Source: Aldehydirespirator sp965205155 | GTDB taxonomy: Bacteria; Actinomycetota; Acidimicrobiia; Acidimicrobiales; Aldehydirespiratoraceae | Assembly: GCA_965205155.1 (NCBI GenBank) | Contig: OZ242033.1 | Span: forward strand, 2,914,001-2,978,000 | Direction: 5' to 3' | DNA length: 64,000 bases | Translations under genes and position numbers: made by a program | Notes under the pieces: generated by a model | Database searches by the model: none | The model's input: only the letters and a program-made list of their open reading frames with translations | Told to the model about the DNA's origin: nothing | Shown: one piece after another, positions 53,195-61,193 of the stretch | Layout of the letters: the number at the start of each line of letters is the position of its first letter | How positions within the stretch are numbered: position 1 is the stretch's first letter

Positions 53195-53389
53195 TCACTC
53201 GCCGCCCTTTTGGATGTAGCTCTTGACGAAGTCCTCGGCGTTGGTCTCGAGCACCTCGTCGATCTCGTCGAGCAGGTCGTCGAGCTGGGCCTTGATGTCG
53301 GAGCCCCGCTCGGACGCGGGCGGCGCCTCCTCCACGGACTGCTCGCGGTTGGCCGGCGCCGGCTTGCGGATCTGCTCTCGTTCGGCCAC
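53195..53389 (-). CDS. pup: prokaryotic ubiquitin-like protein Pup
   Basis: A 64-residue intrinsically disordered tag. The central DIKAQLDDLLDEIDEVLE binds the Mpa coiled coil; the C-terminus FVKSYIQKGGE ends in Glu. Because it ends GGE rather than GGQ, no deamidation by Dop is needed before ligation. The gene lies between dop and prcB on the same strand, the standard order. Confidence 0.97.
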   Translation of the reverse strand: MAEREQIRKPAPANREQSVEEAPPASERGSDIKAQLDDLLDEIDEVLETNAEDFVKSYIQKGGE

Positions 53390-53483
53390 TGGATTCCTCC
53401 CGGCTCGGTGCTTCGGCTGGAACCGTCAGGTTAGAGGCCGAGCGGAGAGGCCGCACTTACCCGGAACGTCGAGAGCGTTGCGC

Positions 53484-53530
53484 GAGGCCGTGGCCCGAGC
53501 GGCCCGTGAGCGCAGCGAACAAGAGCGGGA
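53484..53530 (+). repeat. dispersed ~46-bp repeat, copy f
   Basis: GAGGCCGTGG...GAACAAGAGCGGG ending 3 bp from the dop stop codon; a TTAGAGGCCGAGCGG leader lies ~50 bp to its left at ~53431. Confidence 0.9.
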
Positions 53531-53532
53531 GC

Positions 53533-55050
53533 TCAGGCGCCAGCGGCGCCCAAGCGGCGCAGCAGGTCGATCGCGGAGTCGCACTCGTCGAACATGGCGC
53601 CCACATGGGCGACGGTGCCCCGGGTCGGCTCGGTCATGGAGACCCGCCGCAGCGAGCCCTCGCCCACATCGAAGACGATCGAATCCCAGTTGGCCGCCAC
53701 GACCTCCGCCGCGAAGCGCTGCAGGCACCGGCCCCTGAAGAAGGCGCGGGTGTCGGGCGGCGGCTCGGTCATGGCCCACTCGGCGTCAGCCTCGTCCACC
53801 AGCCTCTCCAGCCCGGCCCTGGCGGCCAGGGACTTGTCCGGGCGCAGATCGTGGTACTGGATGTCGAGGGCCCGGAGCCGGGCGTCCTCCCAGTCGAGGC
53901 CGTGACGCTCCCGGAAGCCCTCCAGCAACCGGAGCTTGGCCACCCAGTCGATCTGGGCGGCCAGTCCCATCGGGTCTCGCTCGAGACCGCCGAGCACCGT
54001 CTCCCAGCGACTCAGCACCTCGTGGGCGACCTCGCCGCCGACGGCGTCCGCGCCCCTCGTCTCCACGTAGGCGCGGGCCGCGGCCAGCAGCTCCCACTGC
54101 ACGCCCAGAGCGGTGATCGTGGATCCGTCCACCAGCTCCAGCGGCTCCCGCAGCGACAGGTCGCGGCTCACCTGGCGCAGCGCGGCCACCGGTGAGGCGA
54201 AGCGCAGCTCGCGGGGAACGGCGTCGTCCTCGGTGAGGGCCATGACCAGCGCCGTGGTGCCCACCTTGAGGAACGTCGCCACCTGCGACATGTTGGCGTC
54301 GCCCACGATCACATGCAGGCGCCGGTATTTGGCCGCATCGGCGTGGGGCTCGTCGCGGGTGTTGACGATGGGACGCTTGAGGGTGGTCTCGAGACCGACC
54401 TCCTCCTCGATGAAGTCGGCCCGCTGGGACACTTGGTATCCGGCCTCGTCCAAGCGCATCCCGGCGGTCTCGCTGCCCATCTTGCCCGCCCCGCAGAAGA
54501 TCTGGCGGGTCACGAAGTGCGCGGTGGCGTGGGTGACGATGCGCGAGAACGGCACAGACCGGCTCACCAGGTAGTTCTCGTGGCAGCCGTAGCTGTTCCC
54601 CTTGCCGTCGGAGTTGTTCTTGTAGACCACGATGTCCTCGCCCTGCGGCAGCAGCATCCGGGCCGCCTCCATGGAGCGGGCCGCGATCAGTTCGGCGGCC
54701 CGGTCGTAGACGACCACGGAGCGGGCGTCGGCACACTCGGGAGTGGACAGCTCGGGGTGGGCGTGATCGACGTAGTAGCGGGCGCCGTTGGTGAGCACCG
54801 CGTTCACCAGGTGGGTCTCGATCTCGGGCGCCAGCGAGCCCGCGGGAGCGCCGCCCCGGGCGTCGTTGCCGGGAGTCTCGTCGGTGAAGTCCCAGCCCAC
54901 CGCGGCCCGGCCCGGTTCGGGCGACTGGTGGGTGGCGATCAGGTAGGCGTTGATCAGCAGCGAGGACGCCGAGATCGGGTTGGGCTCCGGCGCGCCCCGG
55001 TGGACGATGCCGTACTCGGTCTCAAGGCCGAGCGTTTTGGGGACAGCCAT
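53533..55050 (-). CDS. dop: depupylase/deamidase of Pup
   Basis: A 505-residue PafA homolog that removes Pup from proteins. LGLETEYGIVHRG opens the active site, HPELSTPECADARS and YKNNSDGKGNSYGCHENYL follow, and INTRDEPHADAAKYRRLHVI is shared with PafA. The ~40-residue Dop loop region (after WDFTDETPGND) is present and distinguishes it from PafA. The ATG at 55050 is preceded 93 bp upstream by a near-duplicate of its first codons. Confidence 0.95.
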   Translation of the reverse strand: MAVPKTLGLETEYGIVHRGAPEPNPISASSLLINAYLIATHQSPEPGRAAVGWDFTDETPGNDARGGAPAGSLAPEIETHLVNAVLTNGARYYVDHAHPELSTPECADARSVVVYDRAAELIAARSMEAARMLLPQGEDIVVYKNNSDGKGNSYGCHENYLVSRSVPFSRIVTHATAHFVTRQIFCGAGKMGSETAGMRLDEAGYQVSQRADFIEEEVGLETTLKRPIVNTRDEPHADAAKYRRLHVIVGDANMSQVATFLKVGTTALVMALTEDDAVPRELRFASPVAALRQVSRDLSLREPLELVDGSTITALGVQWELLAAARAYVETRGADAVGGEVAHEVLSRWETVLGGLERDPMGLAAQIDWVAKLRLLEGFRERHGLDWEDARLRALDIQYHDLRPDKSLAARAGLERLVDEADAEWAMTEPPPDTRAFFRGRCLQRFAAEVVAANWDSIVFDVGEGSLRRVSMTEPTRGTVAHVGAMFDECDSAIDLLRRLGAAGA

Positions 55051-55062
55051 ACCAGCGGGACG

Positions 55063-55143
55063 CTAGCGAGGCCGGGCCCGAGCGGCCCGTGAGCGCAGCG
55101 AACAGGAGCGGGCAACACGGCCGAGCGTCTTGGGGACAGCCAT
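55063..55143 (-). CDS. upstream mini-ORF of dop
   Basis: Twenty-six codons beginning MAVPKTLG, the same eight residues as Dop, then reading through the dispersed repeat to a TAG 12 bp before the dop ATG. Probably a relic of the start duplication; it could modulate dop translation if initiated. Confidence 0.4.
   Translation of the reverse strand: MAVPKTLGRVARSCSLRSRAARARPR
55066..55111 (+). repeat. dispersed ~46-bp repeat, copy g (diverged)
   Basis: GAGGCCGGGCCCGAGCGGCC...GAACAGGAGCGGG, with a 2-bp deletion and one substitution relative to the other copies. It lies inside the 93-bp duplication between glnQ-like and dop genes. Confidence 0.85.
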
Positions 55144-55188
55144 CGAGCGGCACGCTACTCAGGCGGCTGCCGGTAGGGGTTGTCGGGG

Positions 55189-55968
55189 TTAGAGGATCTG
55201 GGAGAGGAACATCCTGGTGCGCTCCTCCTCGGGGTTGGTGAAGAAGTGCTCGGGTGTGCCGGTCTCCACTATCTGGCCGTCCTCCATGAAGATCACCCGG
55301 TCGGCGACCTCCCGGGCGAAGCCCATCTCGTGGGTGACCACCATCATGGTCATGCCCGACAGGGCCAACTCCTTCATGACGTCGAGCACTTCCTTGATCA
55401 TCTCGGGGTCCAGCGCCGAGGTGGGCTCGTCGAAGAGCATGATCCTGGGCTCCATGGCCAGCGCCCGGGCGATGGCCACCCTCTGCTGCTGTCCGCCGGA
55501 CAGCTGGCCGGGGTACTTCTCGGCCTGCTCGGGGATGCCGACCCGCTCCAGCAGCGAGCGGGCCAGTTCCTCCGCCTCCCGCTTCGGCTTCTTGCGCACC
55601 CAGATCGGGGCCAGCGTGATGTTGTCCTCGACGGTCAGGTGGGGGAACAGGTTGAACTGCTGGAACACCATGCCGACCTCGGAGCGGATCCTCTCGATGT
55701 TGCGCAGGTCGTTGGTGAGCTCCACGCCGTCGATGACGATGCGGCCCTCCTGGTGGGCCTCGAGGCGGTTGATGCAGCGGATCCAGGTGGACTTGCCCGA
55801 CCCCGACGGACCTAGCACCACCACCACCTCGCGCTCCTTGATGACGGCGGTGATCCCGTCCAGGGCCTGGAAGTCCCCGAACCACTTGTTGACCCCCTCG
55901 CAGACGATCATGTCGTCGCGGGCGGCGAGCTCCTCGGTCAAGGCGGTGGTGGCGTCGCTGACACTCAT
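55189..55968 (-). CDS. amino-acid ABC transporter ATP-binding protein
   Basis: A 259-residue ATPase of the polar amino-acid (GlnQ/AapP) class. Walker A LGPSGSGKSTWIR, signature LSGGQQQRVAIARAL, Walker B IMLFDEPTSALDPE, and the H-loop VVTHEMGFA. It is the last gene of the importer and precedes dop on the same strand. Confidence 0.94.
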   Translation of the reverse strand: MSVSDATTALTEELAARDDMIVCEGVNKWFGDFQALDGITAVIKEREVVVVLGPSGSGKSTWIRCINRLEAHQEGRIVIDGVELTNDLRNIERIRSEVGMVFQQFNLFPHLTVEDNITLAPIWVRKKPKREAEELARSLLERVGIPEQAEKYPGQLSGGQQQRVAIARALAMEPRIMLFDEPTSALDPEMIKEVLDVMKELALSGMTMMVVTHEMGFAREVADRVIFMEDGQIVETGTPEHFFTNPEEERTRMFLSQIL

Positions 55969-56046
55969 GATGCAGTCCCCCCTGTGGCCACGTCGCTGAC
56001 ACTCATCTCGTGTCCCCCAATGCTCTCCGTCGTGTGCCGGTTCTCA

Positions 56047-58194
56047 TCACCGCTCCCCCACTCCTAGCCGCTTCTCCAGGCGCTGGCTGTGCTTGGACAT
56101 GTTGTAGGCGAAGATCCAGTAGATGAACGACACGAACAGCAGGCCCTCGCGCTTGACGCCGAGGAACTCGGACTGGGCGGAGATGACCTTGTCGGCGATC
56201 CGCAGGAAGTCGAACATCCCGACTACAGCCAGCAGCGAGGTCTCCTTGAAGGTGGCGATGACCTGGCCGACCAGCGGCGGTATCGACACCCTCAGGGCCT
56301 GGGGCAGCACGATGAACAGGGTGCGCTGCACGGTTGTCAACCCGACCGCGTCGGAGGCCTCGTACTGGCCCCGGCGGACGGCCTGCAGCCCGCCGCGGAC
56401 GTTCTCGGCGAGGTAGGCGGCCGAGAACAGCGCGAAGCCGATGGTGGCCCCGGCGATGTCCACCAGGGACATGTTGTCGGGAAGGAACAGGTTGAAGATC
56501 AGCGTGAAGAAGAACAGCACCGTGATCAGCGGCACGCCCCGGAACACCTCGATGTAGGCGGTGGACAGGATCCGGAAGATCGGCAGCTTGGACGTGCGGG
56601 CCAGAGCCAGCAGCACGCCCATCGGGAACGCCAGAAGGAGCGCGAAGGTGGCCACGATGAGGGTGATGCCGAAGCCGCCGATCAGGGCGTCGGTGGGCGT
56701 GTCGACGGTCGAGGGCGAGTTGACCAGCGTGACCAGCCAGTGGAACACGGCCATGGTCGCGACCCAGGCGGCCACCAGCTTCATCCGCTGGGCGCGGTCC
56801 CCGGCGAAGTTGTGGGCCAGCAGGGCGACTAACGCCAGCAGCAGGAAGCTGATCCGCGCCTTCTGCAGCATCGGGTACCACCCGAAGTACGCGGCCACCC
56901 AGTTGAGCGCGGCCACCGCCACCAGCACGACGGCTATCACCCTTCCGGCCTCGCCGATGCGGGGGTGGGCCAGGAACCACATCACCAGGCCCCCGAAGGC
57001 GGCGAAGAACAGCGCCATCGGGAGGTCGGTGGACAGCACATGGTCCCAGTCGAGGTCCGGGTCCCGCAGCACGGCCCAGTACAGGACGAAGGGGGTCAGC
57101 ACCCACAGCAGGTTCAGAGGGACCCGCAGCCTCGGGCCCGCTCCGGTCGCTCTGAGCACTCGCCCCAACTCGTAGGTGGCCACCAGCAGGGCCAGCATGA
57201 CCGTCCACGGCAGCTTCGTAGTCATGGCGACGGTGCGACCGGGCTCGTTGATGAACTCGCCCTCCAGGAAGCCGTAGTGCCCCCACGGGTACACCCACGC
57301 CGACAGCACCATCACCCCGGCGCCGGCGAAGAACACGTACATGGCCGGCACGAAGGTGTTGCGCCGGCGGGCGTCGCCCAGCCCGAGCCACAGGGCCGCG
57401 CCCGCGCCCGCGAGCACGGCCGCGGCCAGCCACCACCAGGCCCGGTCCGACATGGCGTCCGCGAACGACTCCCGCACGATCTCGCCGGTTGCGTACTGCT
57501 GCACGATGAGCACCCCGACGCCCGCCAGCACGAGCGCACCGTGAGCGACCCTCGGCTCCGGTCCGCCGCGCAGGTAGGTGCCCTGGAGGTGGAACCACAG
57601 GGCGAGCGCGACGTTGGCCAGCACCAGCACGGCGAGAACCGCGAAAGCGTTGGCGTCCAGCCAGTCCACGAAGGAGTCGCCGACGGCCTCGGCCCCGTCG
57701 CGGTGCACGGCCACGCCCTCGCCGTCGACGACGGCCGAGGGCTCGCGCAGCACGATCCCCAGCGCGATCACGGAGCCGGTGGCCATCAGGTTCATCGACA
57801 GCTTCTTCATCGAGATGCCGCGGCCCACCCGGGCCAGCAGTCCCACCGACAGCCCGGAGAGCACCGCGATGGCGCCCACGCAGACCCAGATGCGGGCGTA
57901 CTGATCCTGGGGGTAGGCGTGAGTGAACAGGAACCGCATGTTGGTCTTGACGGCCCGCCAGGTTCGCTCCTCGCTGAACGTGAAGTTGAGCAGGCCTCGC
58001 ACCGCCAGCAGCACCAGCAGCGAGAAGACGACGGTGAGCAGCGCGTTGACCGGCGAGGAGAACAGGTTCCTGCCGAGCCACTCGCCCGCGGACAGGCTCG
58101 GCTCCTCGGGTTTCTGGGCCGGCTCGCGCTCGCCGTCCCAGGGCTCCACCGGACCTGCGCCGGTCGCGGCTGGATCACCCATCGGCGCAGTCAT
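56047..58194 (-). CDS. amino-acid ABC transporter permease, AapM-like, long
   Basis: A 715-residue permease; the core permease domain is only the C-terminal ~220 residues (from FGITLIVATFALLLAFPMGV to the EAA loop YEASDAVGLTTVQRTLFIVLP). The N-terminal ~480 residues carry about ten further hydrophobic segments separated by hydrophilic loops. AapM/BztC proteins have an N-terminal extension but are ~380-430 residues, so this one is unusually long. The C-terminus FAYNMSKHSQRLEKRLG is typical of the family. A different frame of similar length over this stretch is rejected. Confidence 0.88.
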   Translation of the reverse strand: MTAPMGDPAATGAGPVEPWDGEREPAQKPEEPSLSAGEWLGRNLFSSPVNALLTVVFSLLVLLAVRGLLNFTFSEERTWRAVKTNMRFLFTHAYPQDQYARIWVCVGAIAVLSGLSVGLLARVGRGISMKKLSMNLMATGSVIALGIVLREPSAVVDGEGVAVHRDGAEAVGDSFVDWLDANAFAVLAVLVLANVALALWFHLQGTYLRGGPEPRVAHGALVLAGVGVLIVQQYATGEIVRESFADAMSDRAWWWLAAAVLAGAGAALWLGLGDARRRNTFVPAMYVFFAGAGVMVLSAWVYPWGHYGFLEGEFINEPGRTVAMTTKLPWTVMLALLVATYELGRVLRATGAGPRLRVPLNLLWVLTPFVLYWAVLRDPDLDWDHVLSTDLPMALFFAAFGGLVMWFLAHPRIGEAGRVIAVVLVAVAALNWVAAYFGWYPMLQKARISFLLLALVALLAHNFAGDRAQRMKLVAAWVATMAVFHWLVTLVNSPSTVDTPTDALIGGFGITLIVATFALLLAFPMGVLLALARTSKLPIFRILSTAYIEVFRGVPLITVLFFFTLIFNLFLPDNMSLVDIAGATIGFALFSAAYLAENVRGGLQAVRRGQYEASDAVGLTTVQRTLFIVLPQALRVSIPPLVGQVIATFKETSLLAVVGMFDFLRIADKVISAQSEFLGVKREGLLFVSFIYWIFAYNMSKHSQRLEKRLGVGER

Positions 58195-58212
58195 CGGTGC
58201 GCTCCGGGCATC

Positions 58213-59778
58213 TCAGCGCTCCACGATCTTCATGCGGATGTTGAAGAAGTTGACCACCACCGAGATCGTCAACGAGCAGGCCAGGTAGAACAGCATCCAC
58301 AGGGCGATCACTTCGAGCGACTTGCCCGTCTGGTTGTAGACGATCTGGCCCACCTGCACGAAGTCGCTGTAGCCCACCGCGATGGCCAGGGAGGTGTTCT
58401 TGGTGAGGTTCAGGTACTGGTTGCCCAGCGGCGGGAGTATCACCCTGAAGGCCTGGGGCAGGATGACCCGGCGCAGCATCGTCACCCGTCGCAGCCCGAC
58501 CGCCTGGGCGGCCTCGGTCTGGCCCTTGGGAACGGCCAGGATGCCGCCCCGCACGATCTCGGCGATGAACGACGCGGTGTAGAGGACGACACCGAAGAAC
58601 ACCGCGGCGCCGCCCTGGCTCAGGTTCAGCCCGGCCGGGCCGGGGTTGGGGAAGTTGCCGAGCTGTTCGACGTCCGGTCGCTTGATGTTGATGGGCTGCC
58701 CGGTGCGGCCGTCCCCGAACTTCTCGGCCAGCCATCCGAAGAAGCCGTTGTCTATTCGCAGCCAGTCGATCCCGGTCCAGCCCAAGAGATCGATCATTAT
58801 CCCGGACAGGCGGGGCCAGACTGCAAGTACCACGACCACCGCTAGAGCACCCACTCCGGCGAAGATGATGCGGAACCAGTCGTCGTCGGTGAGCTTCATC
58901 AGACCCGCCGGAGAGCGGCGCCGGGCCAGGAAGCGGCGTATCCACCAAGCGGCCGCCGCCAGCGCGGCCAGCGACAGAACCACCTGCACGACGACCGGCG
59001 CCAACGAGGAGAACCCGTCGGCGATGAGGTCGAAGATGGCGCCCACCCAGCCGAAGATCGGATGCGCGAACCAGCCCACCGCGCCGAAGGCGGCCAGCAC
59101 GGCCAGGAAGCTCAGCACCGGGTAGGTGTCGTGGCCGGTGGCGTCGTGACGGCGGTCCTGGCGGCGCTTGACGAACGAGCCGACCAGCCAGCCGGCCGCG
59201 ATGAAGATGAGCCACTGGTAGAAGCCGTCGTCGATGTGCACGCGCGGCACCGACACCCCCTTGTTGGAGAGGTGCAGGAGACCGTTGATGGGCCCCTGGT
59301 CCAGCTCCACGTCGGGAAGGGTGGCGACGAGCGCCCAGATGAAGATGATCTGGACCAGCAGCGGGATGTTGCGGATCGTCTCGACGTAGACGCTGCACAT
59401 GCGGCTGACGATCCAGTTGCTGGACAGCCGCCCGACCCCGATCAGCACGCCGAGGATGGTGGCTACGACGATCCCGCCCGCGGCGATGCGGACCGTGTTG
59501 ACCGCCCCTGCCAGCAGCGCCCGGCCGGCGGTGTCGGGATCGGTGTCGATGCCCTCCCGGAGGTCGCTCCCGAGCCCGATGCCCAAGAAGTCGTACCGGA
59601 TCTCGATTCCCTGGCGGTCGAGGTTCTCGAGGGCCTGCGTGGTGAGGAAGAACAGGGCGAAGACGACCAGCAGGAGCGTGAAGACCTGGGCCAGCCACTT
59701 GACGATGGTGACGTCGCGGTAGAAGGGCGGACGCTGCGACTGGGTCGCGGCCAGCGTGGCTTGATCAGTGTTGGACAC
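58213..59778 (-). CDS. amino-acid ABC transporter permease, AapQ-like
   Basis: A 521-residue permease. AGAVNTVRIAAGGIVVATIL and VETIRNIPLLVQIIF mark the start of the permease domain, and EIVRGGILAVPKGQTEAAQA with AVGLRRVTMLRRVILPQAFR is the EAA loop near the C-terminus. As in AapQ/BztB, a non-homologous segment separates the two parts; here it is ~180 residues with several hydrophobic helices, making the protein longer than the usual ~400. It pairs with the 715-residue permease 18 bp downstream. Confidence 0.92.
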   Translation of the reverse strand: MSNTDQATLAATQSQRPPFYRDVTIVKWLAQVFTLLLVVFALFFLTTQALENLDRQGIEIRYDFLGIGLGSDLREGIDTDPDTAGRALLAGAVNTVRIAAGGIVVATILGVLIGVGRLSSNWIVSRMCSVYVETIRNIPLLVQIIFIWALVATLPDVELDQGPINGLLHLSNKGVSVPRVHIDDGFYQWLIFIAAGWLVGSFVKRRQDRRHDATGHDTYPVLSFLAVLAAFGAVGWFAHPIFGWVGAIFDLIADGFSSLAPVVVQVVLSLAALAAAAWWIRRFLARRRSPAGLMKLTDDDWFRIIFAGVGALAVVVVLAVWPRLSGIMIDLLGWTGIDWLRIDNGFFGWLAEKFGDGRTGQPINIKRPDVEQLGNFPNPGPAGLNLSQGGAAVFFGVVLYTASFIAEIVRGGILAVPKGQTEAAQAVGLRRVTMLRRVILPQAFRVILPPLGNQYLNLTKNTSLAIAVGYSDFVQVGQIVYNQTGKSLEVIALWMLFYLACSLTISVVVNFFNIRMKIVER

Positions 59779-59832
59779 GCCGGGGCGCCTCCGGGGCGGT
59801 CGGTCGCGGGCTTCGGCTATGGAAACGGCAAC

Positions 59833-59862
59833 GGGGGTCCGGGACTGCCGTCCCGGACCCCC
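59833..59862 (-). terminator. strong stem-loop between binding protein and permease
   Basis: Perfect 13-bp stem (GGGGGTCCGGGAC and its complement) with a TGCC loop, in the gap between the binding-protein stop and the permease start. No T-run, so it is likely an attenuator or mRNA-stabilising hairpin keeping binding-protein message abundant relative to the membrane genes. Confidence 0.75.
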
Positions 59863-59913
59863 GCAAACCTAGACGAGTATGTCCTGCAGGTGAGGTTTCT
59901 TAGGCCGTCGCCC

Positions 59914-61083
59914 TTATCGGGCCGGAGGTGCGTAGATCAAGCCTCCGTCGAGCCAGCCGGCGTTGGCCGAGCCCTCGCGGGTCAGCCCGACCGGGTTCAG
60001 GTGGCGGGAGTAGATCTCGTCGTAGTTCCCGACCTGGGCGATCACCTGGAAGAAGGCGTCGGGGGCCAGGCCCATGTTCGACTGCTGCTCGTCGTCGGCT
60101 GCGCCGAGCAGGCGGGCCGCCTCGGCGTCGGGCGGGCTGGCCGCCATGTCGGCGACGTTGCCCGAGGTGATGCCCTTCTCATCGGCGATGATCGTGGCGT
60201 ACACGGTCCAGTTCACCACATCGGCGAAGCGGGACTGGTTCTGCCCGTAAGTCGGGCCGAGCGGCTCCTTGGAGATCGGTGTGGCCGGGAAGATCACCCA
60301 GTTCTCGTCGGCAGGCTGGTTGTTGGCCTTGCGCCCGACCAGGGCCGAGCCGTCGGTCGTGATGACGTCGCAGGCGCCGTTGATGAAGTTCTCGGTGACC
60401 TGGTCGAAGTCCTCGAACGTGGTGAGCTGCATCGAGATCCCGGCCGCCTCGGCCGCGTCGGCGATGTTCTGCTCGGTGGTGGTGCCGGCGTTGGTGCAAA
60501 CCACCGCTCCCGCGATGTCGGCTACCTGGGACGAGCCCGAGAAGCCGGCCGACTCGCGGGCCATGAGCTGCTGGCCGTCGTAGTAGGTGGTGGGACCGAA
60601 GTCCATGCCCACCTCGGTGTCACGGCTCTGGGTCCAGGTGGTGTTGCGCATCAGCACATCGACCTCGCCGGTCTGCACCGCGGTGAACCGCTCAGCCGCG
60701 GTCAGGGGGGTGAACACGACCGCGCCGGCGTCGCCGAACAGCGCCGCGGCGACCGCCCGGCAGTAGTCGGCGTCGAAGCCGGTCTGGGAGCCGTCGGGCT
60801 GGGTCTCGGAGAACGCCACGGCCGAGCCGGACACGCCGCAATGCAACTCGCCGCGCGCCAGGATCGTGTCCAGCAGGTCCCCGTCCTGAGTGTCCTCGAT
60901 GGCGTCGTCAGCCGCGGTGGTCGTGGTCTCGGCGGGCTCGGCATCGTCAGTGTCCGGGGCTGCCGTCTCGGTGGGCGCCGTAACCTCCACGTCGTCTTCG
61001 TCGTCGCCGCATGAAGCTGCGATCAAGGTCACGGCAAATAGCACTGCGAGCGCGCGCCATAGCAGTGGTCTGTTTCTAGTCAC
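59914..61083 (-). CDS. amino-acid ABC substrate-binding lipoprotein (AapJ-like), copy 1
   Basis: A 389-residue lipoprotein. Signal peptide with lipobox LIAASC, an acidic Thr/Ala/Glu linker, and a binding domain with LHCGVSGSAVAFSE, GFDADYCRAVAAALFGD and RNTTWTQSRDTEVGMDFGP, typical of AapJ/BztA general L-amino-acid binders. GTG start behind GGAGGGAACCA; the longer upstream frame is rejected. Paralog of the next gene. Confidence 0.94.
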   Translation of the reverse strand: MTRNRPLLWRALAVLFAVTLIAASCGDDEDDVEVTAPTETAAPDTDDAEPAETTTTAADDAIEDTQDGDLLDTILARGELHCGVSGSAVAFSETQPDGSQTGFDADYCRAVAAALFGDAGAVVFTPLTAAERFTAVQTGEVDVLMRNTTWTQSRDTEVGMDFGPTTYYDGQQLMARESAGFSGSSQVADIAGAVVCTNAGTTTEQNIADAAEAAGISMQLTTFEDFDQVTENFINGACDVITTDGSALVGRKANNQPADENWVIFPATPISKEPLGPTYGQNQSRFADVVNWTVYATIIADEKGITSGNVADMAASPPDAEAARLLGAADDEQQSNMGLAPDAFFQVIAQVGNYDEIYSRHLNPVGLTREGSANAGWLDGGLIYAPPAR

Positions 61084-61177
61084 TGGTTCCCTCCGTGGGC
61101 TGTCCGTCAATGACGCTGCCACGGTATTGGCCCGTTGCGCCTGTTTCAAGCCCATTCGTGGATAGTTCGTATTACAA

Positions 61178-61193
61178 CCGCTGGCTTCAGCGG
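61178..61193 (-). terminator. small hairpin at end of binding-protein copy 2
   Basis: CCGCTG - 4 nt - CAGCGG overlapping the stop codon of copy 2, followed on the minus strand by TTGTAATACGAACTAT, an AT-rich stretch. Weak terminator; the AT-rich part might be a promoter for copy 1. Confidence 0.35.

Larger units (their letters stand above)
55026..55157 (-). repeat. 93-bp duplication of the dop start region
   Basis: About 40 bp around the dop ATG (GGCCGAGCGTTTTGGGGACA on the plus strand) recur 93 bp upstream (55119-55157) with few changes. Between the two lies a diverged copy of the dispersed repeat (55066-55111). Confidence 0.88.

Noticed and set aside
56003..58081. 692-codon alternative frame on the same strand as the permease
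   Set aside because: Arg/Gly/Ala-rich product; the overlapping 715-residue frame has membrane segments and the permease EAA loop.
58175..59698. 507-codon alternative frame over the AapQ-like permease
   Set aside because: Shadow frame with no motif; the 521-residue frame carries all permease signatures.
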